From assembly GCA_964464035.1 (NCBI GenBank), contig CAYXEN010000014.1, positions 1 through 50,646 on the forward strand: a stretch of 50,646 nt of DNA, given 5' to 3'. Below, piece after piece: positions 14,827 through 22,496 of the stretch (the first letter of the stretch is position 1; each line of letters begins with the position of its first letter). A program made the position numbers and the translations under genes. This DNA is from CAYXEN01 sp964464035 (GTDB lineage Bacteria; Krumholzibacteriota; Krumholzibacteriia; WVZY01). The notes beneath the pieces were generated by a model. The model was given only the letters and a program-made list of their open reading frames with translations. It was not told where the DNA came from and did not search any database.

Positions 14827-17121
14827 CTAGGATCGATCGGCCGGCTTCAAGGCTTCTTGGGCCTCTCCCAGGAGCTCCTCCGCGTTTCGGGCTCTGCCGG
14901 GATAGCTCGCCTCACCGATCTTTATTACGGATTTCTGGAGCGGAGAACCCAGGAAGGAGGCCATGTCCTTGGAGAGATAGACCAGTATGCGGGACACGAG
15001 GAACCTGGTCCTCGTCCCTCCCTCGAGCGAGAGCAGGGCGAACTTGGCCTTCTCGACCCAGGAGAGATAATCCGTCTTCCTCGTCCTGGTGCGGATGCCT
15101 CTCGTGATCTCTTCCACCAGCTCGAGGGCACGGGAATAATCCTCCCTGAAGAGGTTCTCGAGATTGTCGATCTGGAAGAGGATCAAGGTGAAGGAATGAT
15201 GATAGCGTTCGGAGCGCTGGATCTCGCGTTCGCAGACCTTCATCAGTCTCTGCATGTTGTCGCTCAGTATGCTTTCGTAAGACGATTCCACTTTTTCGGC
15301 GATGAGAGGTTCTTCCCGCCGTATGGCGTCGTACACGGGTACCGCCATCGACGTTATCTGCTGTGCGATGTTCATGTCGAATTCGTTGAAGATCGTCTCT
15401 TCCAACGGATCGGAAGGAGTCTTGTCGTAGACGATGAAGCCGCCGAGGAATTCATCCCCCTTGATGACCGGGACGGCCATCAGAGACGAATAGAAATGCC
15501 TCTTGGCGCCCATGACCGGGTCGAAGTCCAATGAAGCCCGGGCGAAGGGCTCCCCGCGCTTGCGAAGATCGGAAAAGAGCTCTTCGTCGCCGGCCTGCCA
15601 TTCTTTGGTGAAGGTGTGCCGCGGGTCGCGCATGAAAAGCCGCCAATGCTCCTCGTCGGCCTCCGCCTTGAACCTCACCGATACGCGTTCGCACTTGAAT
15701 ACGTCCGCCAGGAGATGCACGAAAACATCGCCCAACTCGTCCATCGTGCGACAGGTGAGGAGAGCGGTGGCGCAATTCGAGACCCTGCCCATCGTGTCGA
15801 GTTCGTACCGCATGCGCCGGGCGCGGGATTCGGAGGCGACGAAACTGGCTACCTCCATCCCGATGGAGTCCTTGAGCGCCAGGAATTCCTCCAGCTTCTC
15901 GCGGTCGCTGAATTCGGCGAGCATCACGCCCAAGGGACGTGACAATGTGAGGGGGTAGTAGACGAACGACGCGACGTCGGCCGTGATTTCCTCCTCCGTT
16001 TCCTCCGTCCGCTCGGTGAGGATTATGGGTTTCTGGTCGAGGAAGCAACGAGACAGAACGCCTCTCTCGCTCTTCAGTTTCTCCCTTCCCTCGATCAATC
16101 TGCGGTTGGATCCCCCGAGGAGAAACCAGTCCCCGGCCTGCGTGTTGAGATAAATCTCCACTGATTCTATGCCGAGGAGTTCAGCCAAGTACTGGGCGAG
16201 CAGGTATATCTTTTCCTGGAACGAGGCGGGTTTTTCGACCAGCTTGCCCACGGCGTTGCGCAGGTCTTTTTCCTGGTGGTGGATCTGGATCTCCTGGACC
16301 TTGAGCGATTCGCTCAGAACTTTCGAGATTCTGCGTGAAAGTTTCTTCAGAGACTCCAGGTCATTTTCGTCCAGCTCGTGCTCACCGCGCGAGGTGGAAA
16401 CGTTGAGGACCCCGAGAAGGCGGTTGCGCCAGAGCAGCGGTATGGAAGCGGCCGAAACTATATCGACCCGTTCGCGATCGGTCGTGTAGAGCGTCTCGCC
16501 CGGGCGCGGCTTCAAGAGCTTTGCGCGTTTCTCTCTGGCAACCGTCCCGGCGATGCCCTCTCCCAGCTTCTGACGAGTATTCTTGACCACTCTGTCGCTG
16601 AGACCTATGGCATAGCCTATGTATAGTTCGTAGGCATCGGGCGAATAGAGCATTATGGAGCCGCTCGATGCATGCACCGCTCGCACGGCCGTTTCGAGCA
16701 GGAACTTGAGGAGCGCCTTCTTGTCGAACAGCTGTTCCAACGCCCGCAGGGCGTCTTCAATCGTGTACGATTCCTCCTGCACTACACGTGCTTTTTCCTC
16801 GATCTCGCCGCACAGGGTCTTGCGCGCCTCGGCGGGAGTCAGGATCCCGGCCCCGCACGGGGCCAGATGCTCGAGAACGTCTCGAAAGCGCTCCCTTGGC
16901 TCCGACACCACTATGTAGTCGAGGCCGTCGGCAGGCAAGTCGACAGATGAATACCCGGGGATGCCCAGGATCTCGGCTATTTCGAGTCCGACCGCATCCG
17001 GATCGGGATCGTAGATGAAAGCTATGCGCACACCTTCGGCCTGCTGGAGATCACTCAAGATCTCCAAGTCTTTCTCGGCCGCTCCCAGGATGCAGCAGGT
17101 TATTTTTCCTTCAGAGCTCAT
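14827..17121 (-). CDS. Multi-GAF sensor protein with N-terminal Rossmann-like and degenerate GGDEF domains
   Basis: A soluble protein of 764 residues. Residues ~1-95 form a Rossmann-like unit (ITCCILGAAEKDLEILSDL, VRIAFIYDPDPDAVGLEIAE, LDYIVVSEPRERFRDVLEHL). A helical linker leads to three GAF-like domains, the first with SSGSIMLYSPDAYELYIGYA and LGEGIAGTVAREKRA, the third with FYSSLMAVPVIKGDEFLGGF. Residues ~625-760 resemble GGDEF (FTLILFQIDNLENLFREDYS), but the active loop reads YLSWVEKAKFALLS, so cyclase activity is not expected. ATG 17121 is chosen; no strong ribosome site exists and TTG 17169 is possible. It lies alone between mutS and mutL. A ligand- or redox-sensing signalling role is inference. 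Confidence 0.75.
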   Translation of the reverse strand: MSSEGKITCCILGAAEKDLEILSDLQQAEGVRIAFIYDPDPDAVGLEIAEILGIPGYSSVDLPADGLDYIVVSEPRERFRDVLEHLAPCGAGILTPAEARKTLCGEIEEKARVVQEESYTIEDALRALEQLFDKKALLKFLLETAVRAVHASSGSIMLYSPDAYELYIGYAIGLSDRVVKNTRQKLGEGIAGTVAREKRAKLLKPRPGETLYTTDRERVDIVSAASIPLLWRNRLLGVLNVSTSRGEHELDENDLESLKKLSRRISKVLSESLKVQEIQIHHQEKDLRNAVGKLVEKPASFQEKIYLLAQYLAELLGIESVEIYLNTQAGDWFLLGGSNRRLIEGREKLKSERGVLSRCFLDQKPIILTERTEETEEEITADVASFVYYPLTLSRPLGVMLAEFSDREKLEEFLALKDSIGMEVASFVASESRARRMRYELDTMGRVSNCATALLTCRTMDELGDVFVHLLADVFKCERVSVRFKAEADEEHWRLFMRDPRHTFTKEWQAGDEELFSDLRKRGEPFARASLDFDPVMGAKRHFYSSLMAVPVIKGDEFLGGFIVYDKTPSDPLEETIFNEFDMNIAQQITSMAVPVYDAIRREEPLIAEKVESSYESILSDNMQRLMKVCEREIQRSERYHHSFTLILFQIDNLENLFREDYSRALELVEEITRGIRTRTRKTDYLSWVEKAKFALLSLEGGTRTRFLVSRILVYLSKDMASFLGSPLQKSVIKIGEASYPGRARNAEELLGEAQEALKPADRS

Positions 17122-17225
17122 TTCGGAGGAAGTCCCCGCGTGAAACACAAAGATACACTTTCCCCTCAATAATTTAGCAAATAACAGACCACAGAAGCTA
17201 AGATGTTGAAATAAAGGAAACTTTG

Positions 17226-19856
17226 CTAATCGGAGATTTCGTCTTTGAGCCGGCCGAGAAGGCGGAGTGCCTCGAGGGGAGTAGTGTTATCTATTTCTAT
17301 TTGTTGCAAGATGTTTCTCAACTTGTTTAGCTTGCTCAATGAGCTGTGCTCGGTATCTTCTTGTTTGCCAGCATGATGCATGAACAAGCTGTATTGAGAA
17401 CGGCTTTCCTCCTCGAGAGATACTCCCCTTGACAAGAGATCCCGGCGGAGCTCGAGGGATCGGAGGATTTCTTCCGCGCGCTTCAGGATCATTTCCGGCA
17501 GGCCGGCGATCTTCGCAGCATGGATGCCATAACTTCTATCACTGATGCCGCTTACGACCTTGCGCAGGAATATGATGCCTCCCTCCCATTCCTTTATGGT
17601 GATCTTGAGGTTGATTAGGCGCGGATAGCTGCTCTTGAGCTGGGTCAACTCGTGGAAGTGGGTGGCGAAGAGTGTGCGGGGGCGGGCTTTTATCCCTTGA
17701 AGGATGTACTCGGTCACAGCCCAGGCGATGCTCAGCCCGTCGAAGGTGCTCGTGCCCCTTCCGATCTCATCCAGGAGGAGCAGGCTGCGATCCGTCATCG
17801 CGGAGAGGATGCGGGCGGTTTCATCCATCTCCACGAGGAACGTGGACTGGCCGCGACTGAGGCGGTCCGATGCCCCGACCCTGGTGAATATCTTGTCAAC
17901 GACGCCTATCCTCGCCTTGTCGGCGGGTACGAAAGAACCCATCTGGGCAAGGATGGTTATGAGGGCGACCTGTCTCAGGAACGTGCTCTTGCCCGACATG
18001 TTCGGCCCGGTGATGAGAGCGAACTGGCGGCGGTCCGGATCGAGGAGCACGTCGTTGGGGACGAACGGTTCGCTCGAGAGATGTTCGAGCACAGGGTGAC
18101 GGCCGTTCTTGATCTCGAGGACCATGGACCGATCGACCATGGGTTTGCGATATCCCAACTTTCTGGCGGCCGTGGCAAGTGATTGCAAGGCGTCCACCTC
18201 GGCTATCGCTCCGGCGGCCTCCCTGATCTGCACCATTCTGGAGGCGACGAGGTCGCATAGTTCCTCGAATATACGTTGTTCAAGAGCAACCCGCTTCTCT
18301 TCCGTTTCGAGTATCAATTGCTCCCTTTCCTTGAGCTCCGCAGTGAAATAGCGTTGGGAATTTACGAGAGTCTGTTTCGCCACGTAGTCGGCGGGCACCG
18401 ATTGCTCGTGAGCCTTGGACACCTCGATGTAATAGCCGAAGACCTTGTTGTAGCCAACCTTCAGCGACCCGATGCCGGTCCGCTCTCTCTCCTTCTTCTC
18501 TAGTCCGGCTATCCACAGCTTGGCCTCTTCACTACCCGAGATCAGCTCGTCCAGTTCTTTCGAGAACCCGAATTTGATCACTCCGCCCTCACGAAGATGG
18601 CCCGGAGGATCGGGCACTATCGCCCGGGCGATGGTTTCGGCGATGTCGGTGAGATCGTGAAGCCTGGCCGCGATGCGCGAAAAAAGCGGCTTTTCCAATC
18701 GTTCCAGTATCTCCTTCACACCCGGGATCCCTTCCAGGGAGTCCCTGAAAGCGTGGAATTCGCGCGGGATCGCCTTCTTCATCGCTATCCTGGCGCCCAC
18801 GCGCTCCATGTCGCCCAGCCTATCGAGCACACCGGCCAGATCCTCGTGGGCCTCCCCCTTGCGATAGAGTTCATCCACGGCTTCGAGGCGTTCCTCGATC
18901 AGGTCCGCTCTCGCCAGAGGTTTCTGGAGCCACTCTCTCAGTTTTCTGGCTCCCATCGGGGTCAGAGTCTCGTCGATGATCTTGATGAGCGTGAACTTGG
19001 GGTCATTGCCGCGCAAGGGCTCCAGGAGCTCCAGATTGGCGATGGTTTCGTCGTCCATCTCGAGATGGATTCCCGATTCGATCCTCGAGAGCCGGCATAC
19101 CTGCGGGAGGATCTCGCGCCTCATCCTGAGGCAGTGATGCAAGAGGGCGCCGGCCGCTGATTTCTCCAGCGGACCAAGGCCGCGGGTGATCTCCCCTGCC
19201 GTGTCACCGAACTGCCTGCTCAGCGCCTCCGCGGTTCTGTCGTCGCTGAAGCAATCCGCGTCGTTCTGAACGAGACCGGGGTCCCCCATCGCCGAACGCA
19301 GGTCTTCGGGAAGGTCGTCGAGCGAGTTCGTGTTGGAGACGACCTCCTTCACGTTCTTGCCCTGAAGGAAATGGTGGATCGAATCCGAGTCCCCTTCCGC
19401 GCATTGGAACTCACCGGTGCTCACGTCGATCAAGGCCATGCCTGCGCGATTTCCCTCGAAGCGAAGGGCAAGGCAATAGTTGTTTTCGCGTTCATCCAGT
19501 AACTGGGAATTCACCGCCGTGCCGGGAGTCAGGATCTCGACGACTTCCCTCTTGACCAGCCCCTTCGCGCGGGAGGGGTCTTCGACCTGTTCACAGATGG
19601 CCACCTTCCTACCGCTGGCCAACAATCGTGTAACGTAGTTTTCAGCCGCATGAAAAGGAACGCCGGCGAGTGGAACCGGATTCGGCTTGTTCTTGTCGCG
19701 GGTGGTGAGGGCGATGTTGAGGAGACGCGATACTTCCACGGCATCCTCGTAGAAGGTTTCGTAGAAATCGCCTACGCGGAAAAACAGAATGCAATCCTTG
19801 TGCTGGTTCTTGATCTCCCGGTACTGGGCCATCAAGGGGGTGGTTTCCTGATTCAT
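17226..19856 (-). CDS. mutS: DNA mismatch repair protein MutS
   Basis: Recognises mispairs and small loops. Domain I has ILFFRVGDFYETFYEDAVEV with the mismatch-wedging Phe-x-Glu. The connector, lever and clamp domains follow, including GYNKVFGYYIEVSKAHEQ. The ABC ATPase has ITGPNMSGKSTFLRQVALI, the MutS signature LLLLDEIGRGTSTFDGLSI and TLFATHFHEL. The C-terminal end, LEALRLLGRLKDEIS, resembles the P-L-E-A-L dimerisation motif. Length 876. The ATG overlaps the stop of the TPR/SPOR gene as ATGA; the open frame further upstream is that gene's shadow. It ends the lapA-lapB-TPR/SPOR unit. mutL follows on the same strand, separated by the GAF protein. Confidence 0.97.
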   Translation of the reverse strand: MNQETTPLMAQYREIKNQHKDCILFFRVGDFYETFYEDAVEVSRLLNIALTTRDKNKPNPVPLAGVPFHAAENYVTRLLASGRKVAICEQVEDPSRAKGLVKREVVEILTPGTAVNSQLLDERENNYCLALRFEGNRAGMALIDVSTGEFQCAEGDSDSIHHFLQGKNVKEVVSNTNSLDDLPEDLRSAMGDPGLVQNDADCFSDDRTAEALSRQFGDTAGEITRGLGPLEKSAAGALLHHCLRMRREILPQVCRLSRIESGIHLEMDDETIANLELLEPLRGNDPKFTLIKIIDETLTPMGARKLREWLQKPLARADLIEERLEAVDELYRKGEAHEDLAGVLDRLGDMERVGARIAMKKAIPREFHAFRDSLEGIPGVKEILERLEKPLFSRIAARLHDLTDIAETIARAIVPDPPGHLREGGVIKFGFSKELDELISGSEEAKLWIAGLEKKERERTGIGSLKVGYNKVFGYYIEVSKAHEQSVPADYVAKQTLVNSQRYFTAELKEREQLILETEEKRVALEQRIFEELCDLVASRMVQIREAAGAIAEVDALQSLATAARKLGYRKPMVDRSMVLEIKNGRHPVLEHLSSEPFVPNDVLLDPDRRQFALITGPNMSGKSTFLRQVALITILAQMGSFVPADKARIGVVDKIFTRVGASDRLSRGQSTFLVEMDETARILSAMTDRSLLLLDEIGRGTSTFDGLSIAWAVTEYILQGIKARPRTLFATHFHELTQLKSSYPRLINLKITIKEWEGGIIFLRKVVSGISDRSYGIHAAKIAGLPEMILKRAEEILRSLELRRDLLSRGVSLEEESRSQYSLFMHHAGKQEDTEHSSLSKLNKLRNILQQIEIDNTTPLEALRLLGRLKDEISD

Positions 19857-20869
19857 TTCTCGGGCAATCTTACTATGGTGAGTTCGTTTTCGATTTCGCT
19901 CCTGAGCTCCTCGGCGCGCATGAGGGCCTCTTCCCGCGTGCGGAAATACCCGAATCTCACGCGATGGATCTCCCGGTAGTCTACCAGGTCCGTATCGATG
20001 CGAACGCCGGGAACCTTCTTCTTCAGTTCCTCGGCCAGCTTTATCGCGTTCCGGCGGTCGCGGAAAGCACCGAACTGGATGGTGAATCTGCCGGAAGTAT
20101 CCGTCGTCGCGGGAGGAGGCGTCGAGATTTCCGCTTCCGCAGGTTCTTCCCCGCCCAGCATCTTGAGCTTCTCTGCCGCGAGAATCGCTTCGGGAGTGTC
20201 CTCGAAGTGTTCGATGATGTCGCTGAAAGCCCGCCTCGCGCTTTCCACTCTGCCCATTCCTTCGAGACATTCGCCGAAACGATACATGGCGACCGGGCTG
20301 ATCAACGTCCTGGCGAGAGCTTCGTATCTGCGGCAGGCTTCGTCTCGCTTCTGCGTGCGCATGTCGATCTCGGCCAGTGCCAGCCCGGCCCATACGCTGA
20401 AGCGACCGGTCTTTATCTTTGCAAATGATCGGCGCGCACCGTCGTAGTCTTCCAGCATAAGAGCACAAAGTCCCTCGAAAAACACGGCTTCACGCGAATA
20501 ACGGGCGGCTGGAGAATTCCCCAGGAGGTCCAGGGCCTTCTTGTACTTGCCTTCAGCGTAATCCATTTTCGCCATTTCCAGGGCGGCTTCTCCCGCCTGC
20601 TCGCTCTCGGGATCGGTGTCTATCACCTCCTGGTATATGATTCGGGCCTCGTCCGGCGATCTTTTCAAGCGTGCCATGAGGAGCAGAGCCTCCTGGCGCT
20701 CTTTCCCCGATGAATCGAGGGCGAGCTCTATCAACTCCTCACGCGCCCGATCGTAGCGAAGCTCGTCCACGAGCTTCTTGGCTTCGCTCAGCGAGGCCGA
20801 TCGAGCCTCGCTGAACGAAGACGAAAGGAGAACGAGCAAAGCTGCTGATATGAGAATTTCAGGTTTCAT
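19853..20869 (-). CDS. TPR and SPOR domain protein, secreted
   Basis: A 338-residue exported protein. It begins with a cleavable-looking signal (ILISAALLVLLSSSFSEARS), followed by TPR-like repeats (ELRYDRAREELIEL, YKKALDLLGNSPAARYS, ALMLEDYDGARRSFAKI), a Pro/Thr-rich linker, and a C-terminal SPOR domain (GRFTIQFGAFRDRRNAIKLA ... HRVRFGYFRTREEALMRA). SPOR domains bind peptidoglycan stripped of stem peptides, often at the septum, so a periplasmic cell-wall or division role is likely. The architecture recalls CpoB/YbgF-like TPR proteins, but that is not an identity. It overlaps lapB by 11 bases and mutS by 4, so it is made with both. No ribosome site is obvious at the ATG. Confidence 0.85.
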   Translation of the reverse strand: MKPEILISAALLVLLSSSFSEARSASLSEAKKLVDELRYDRAREELIELALDSSGKERQEALLLMARLKRSPDEARIIYQEVIDTDPESEQAGEAALEMAKMDYAEGKYKKALDLLGNSPAARYSREAVFFEGLCALMLEDYDGARRSFAKIKTGRFSVWAGLALAEIDMRTQKRDEACRRYEALARTLISPVAMYRFGECLEGMGRVESARRAFSDIIEHFEDTPEAILAAEKLKMLGGEEPAEAEISTPPPATTDTSGRFTIQFGAFRDRRNAIKLAEELKKKVPGVRIDTDLVDYREIHRVRFGYFRTREEALMRAEELRSEIENELTIVRLPEK

Positions 20870-22013
20870 GCTTGGCGCTGAACGATTCGAAAGAATTGCA
20901 GAGCGGGCAATGCCATCTCATCATGTCGGAATGAAAACCGCATTCTCCGCATACGTAAACCGATGTGAACGAGGATCTCTCGCGTATGTCGCTTATAGTA
21001 TTCCTTATCTCGTCGATGTCGTCTTCCTGGGCTTGGATGGATAGCAAGAGAAGGGTACAGGAAGAAGCTTCGGGATGCCAAGAGAGGTGCTCCTTCAAGA
21101 GGTCGGCGGCCTCCTTGAGCTTGCCCTGCTTGCGGTAGAATCTTGCCAGTTCAAGGACGACCGCTTCATCTGCAGGGCGGATGGCTATGATGTCTTTGTA
21201 GACGCGTTCGATGTCGTTGAATCTTCCCCTCTCGAAGAGGTTCTTCTCCAGCCTGCCGAGCGCCTCCGTCGCTATCTCCGTCGAGGCCAGCGCCGCTCTT
21301 CGCCACTTTTCCAGCGCCGCGTCTACGTCGCCGTTCGCAAGATCGAAGTCACCGCCGAGAAGCAACGCCGACGGGCAATCAGGGTCATGCTTGAGAGCCT
21401 TCTGGATCAAGCGGCCGGCGTCCTTGGTCTTGCCTTCCGCATGCAAGTTTTCAGCCATGGAAGAGAGGTAGAATGCTATCTTCCGGTCGTCGAGCAACCC
21501 TGCCTTCTTCATTTCGCGGGAGACCTCGTATGCCTTGTCGAAAGCGGAAGTCTTGAAATAGTACTTGGCCAGTGCGGAATAAACCTTGGGGGATCTGCGG
21601 TTGGAATTCTTGAGCGACGACTCGAGGACTCGTATCGCTCGGTCGGGTTTGCCGAGACGATCGTAATCCTCGGCTAGATCGAGGTACAGGTCGACTTTCT
21701 CATCGCTAGTGAGATTCGTTTTTATGGTGAGGCTCTGGTGGATCTGCAGGGCTTTGTTCACTTCCCCCCGCTCCCGAAGCAGGCGCCCCAAACGAAGATA
21801 GGCGTCCGCAGGACAACCGGCTCTTCGCACGGCCCGCTGAAGCAATGAGAAGGCTTTCGCCTTGTTGCCGTCGATGAGAGCCTTGAGGCTTGCCGTATAG
21901 GGATCCGACCCTTTGCCCGTATCGATGCGGCGTTTCATCCGCGTGGCTATCAAGATCACTCCCACTACGACGATTACCAGAGCGGCTATGAGGTAAATGA
22001 TCTCGCTTGTCAT
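20859..22013 (-). CDS. lapB: LPS assembly regulator LapB (YciM)
   Basis: In Escherichia coli LapB is an inner-membrane adaptor that promotes FtsH degradation of LpxC and so limits LPS synthesis. This protein has the same plan: one N-terminal membrane helix (IIYLIAALVIVVVGVILIAT) followed by the basic RMKRR, then about eight TPR-like repeats (GNKAKAFSLLQRAVRRAGCP, DAYLRLGRLLRERGEVNKAL and others), and a C-terminal rubredoxin-like metal site VCGECGFHSDMMRWHCPLC. Length is 384 against about 389 in E. coli. It starts 16 bases after lapA. LpxC and FtsH are not in this window. The family match is strong on architecture and context. Confidence 0.92.
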   Translation of the reverse strand: MTSEIIYLIAALVIVVVGVILIATRMKRRIDTGKGSDPYTASLKALIDGNKAKAFSLLQRAVRRAGCPADAYLRLGRLLRERGEVNKALQIHQSLTIKTNLTSDEKVDLYLDLAEDYDRLGKPDRAIRVLESSLKNSNRRSPKVYSALAKYYFKTSAFDKAYEVSREMKKAGLLDDRKIAFYLSSMAENLHAEGKTKDAGRLIQKALKHDPDCPSALLLGGDFDLANGDVDAALEKWRRAALASTEIATEALGRLEKNLFERGRFNDIERVYKDIIAIRPADEAVVLELARFYRKQGKLKEAADLLKEHLSWHPEASSCTLLLLSIQAQEDDIDEIRNTISDIRERSSFTSVYVCGECGFHSDMMRWHCPLCNSFESFSAKHET

Positions 22014-22029
22014 CGATCACCCCTGCTCC

Positions 22030-22365
22030 TCAGTACTTCGCTTCGTCTATCTCGCTCTCTTCCGATACGGTTTCGCTCTCCTCGAGAGGAAGGTTCCGCA
22101 ATGCGGCTATCTCGTTTTCAAGCCGGCGACACTCCCTCTTCTGGCGTCCGAGAGCCGAGCGCAGCTGAAACTCGGTCACGAGGGAGATCAGAAACGAGAA
22201 CACCATGCCGGCGGCGAAGACTATCAACATGAGGAGATTGAGGGAGAGGTTTTCGAAGTCCTTCGTGAAGAATTTGAAATGAACATGCTGGTCCGCATTG
22301 CTCATTCCCAACCAGAGAAAAGCGATCACCCCGACCAGAATAATCAAACTACGTATGAGCCACAC
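22030..22365 (-). CDS. lapA: LapA domain protein (DUF1049/YciS)
   Basis: A 111-residue inner-membrane protein with two hydrophobic segments (LIILVGVIAFLWLGMSNADQ and LNLLMLIVFAAGMVFSFLIS), then a basic and coiled-coil cytoplasmic tail (LGRQKRECRRLENEIAALRN). This is the LapA plan, and lapB follows directly, as in Enterobacteria. The start is GTG with AGGAGG eight bases upstream. The acidic end, EESETVSEESEIDEAKY, is longer than I would expect. A candidate promoter at 22398-22426 and the rpsA terminator upstream indicate that transcription of the lapA-lapB-TPR/SPOR-mutS unit starts here. Confidence 0.9.
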   Translation of the reverse strand: MWLIRSLIILVGVIAFLWLGMSNADQHVHFKFFTKDFENLSLNLLMLIVFAAGMVFSFLISLVTEFQLRSALGRQKRECRRLENEIAALRNLPLEESETVSEESEIDEAKY

Positions 22366-22397
22366 GGAATTTGCCTCCTTCCGGAAATCTCGCCTAG

Positions 22398-22426
22398 ATC
22401 ATGGACGCTTTCGAGGTTGCAGTCAA
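22398..22426 (-). promoter_or_regulatory. Candidate sigma-70 promoter for lapA-lapB-TPR/SPOR-mutS
   Basis: The -35 box TTGACT (22421-22426), 17-base spacer and -10 box CATGAT (22398-22403), placed between the rpsA terminator and the lapA GTG. The -35 box is good and the -10 box moderate. Confidence 0.45.
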
Positions 22427-22440
22427 GTGGCAATTGGCTC

Positions 22441-22469
22441 AAAGAAAGAGGAGCCTGGCGGCTCCTCTT
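22441..22469 (-). terminator. Rho-independent terminator of rpsA
   Basis: A 10-bp perfect stem AAGAGGAGCC / GGCTCCTCTT with a GCCA loop (22446-22455 with 22460-22469), followed on the minus strand by TCTTT. It begins about 30 bases after the rpsA stop. The opposite face has a run of five T, so it could act both ways. Confidence 0.75.
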
Positions 22470-22496
22470 CCCTTTTTATCGGCTGGATCGAGGAAT

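Noticed and set aside
14827..15300. Active diguanylate cyclase
   Set aside because: The GGDEF loop is replaced by WVEKAKF, so the metal and substrate residues are missing.
19857..20468. N-terminal extension of the mutS frame by about 200 residues
   Set aside because: It is the TPR/SPOR gene read out of frame. MutS starts correctly at the ATGA overlap at 19856.
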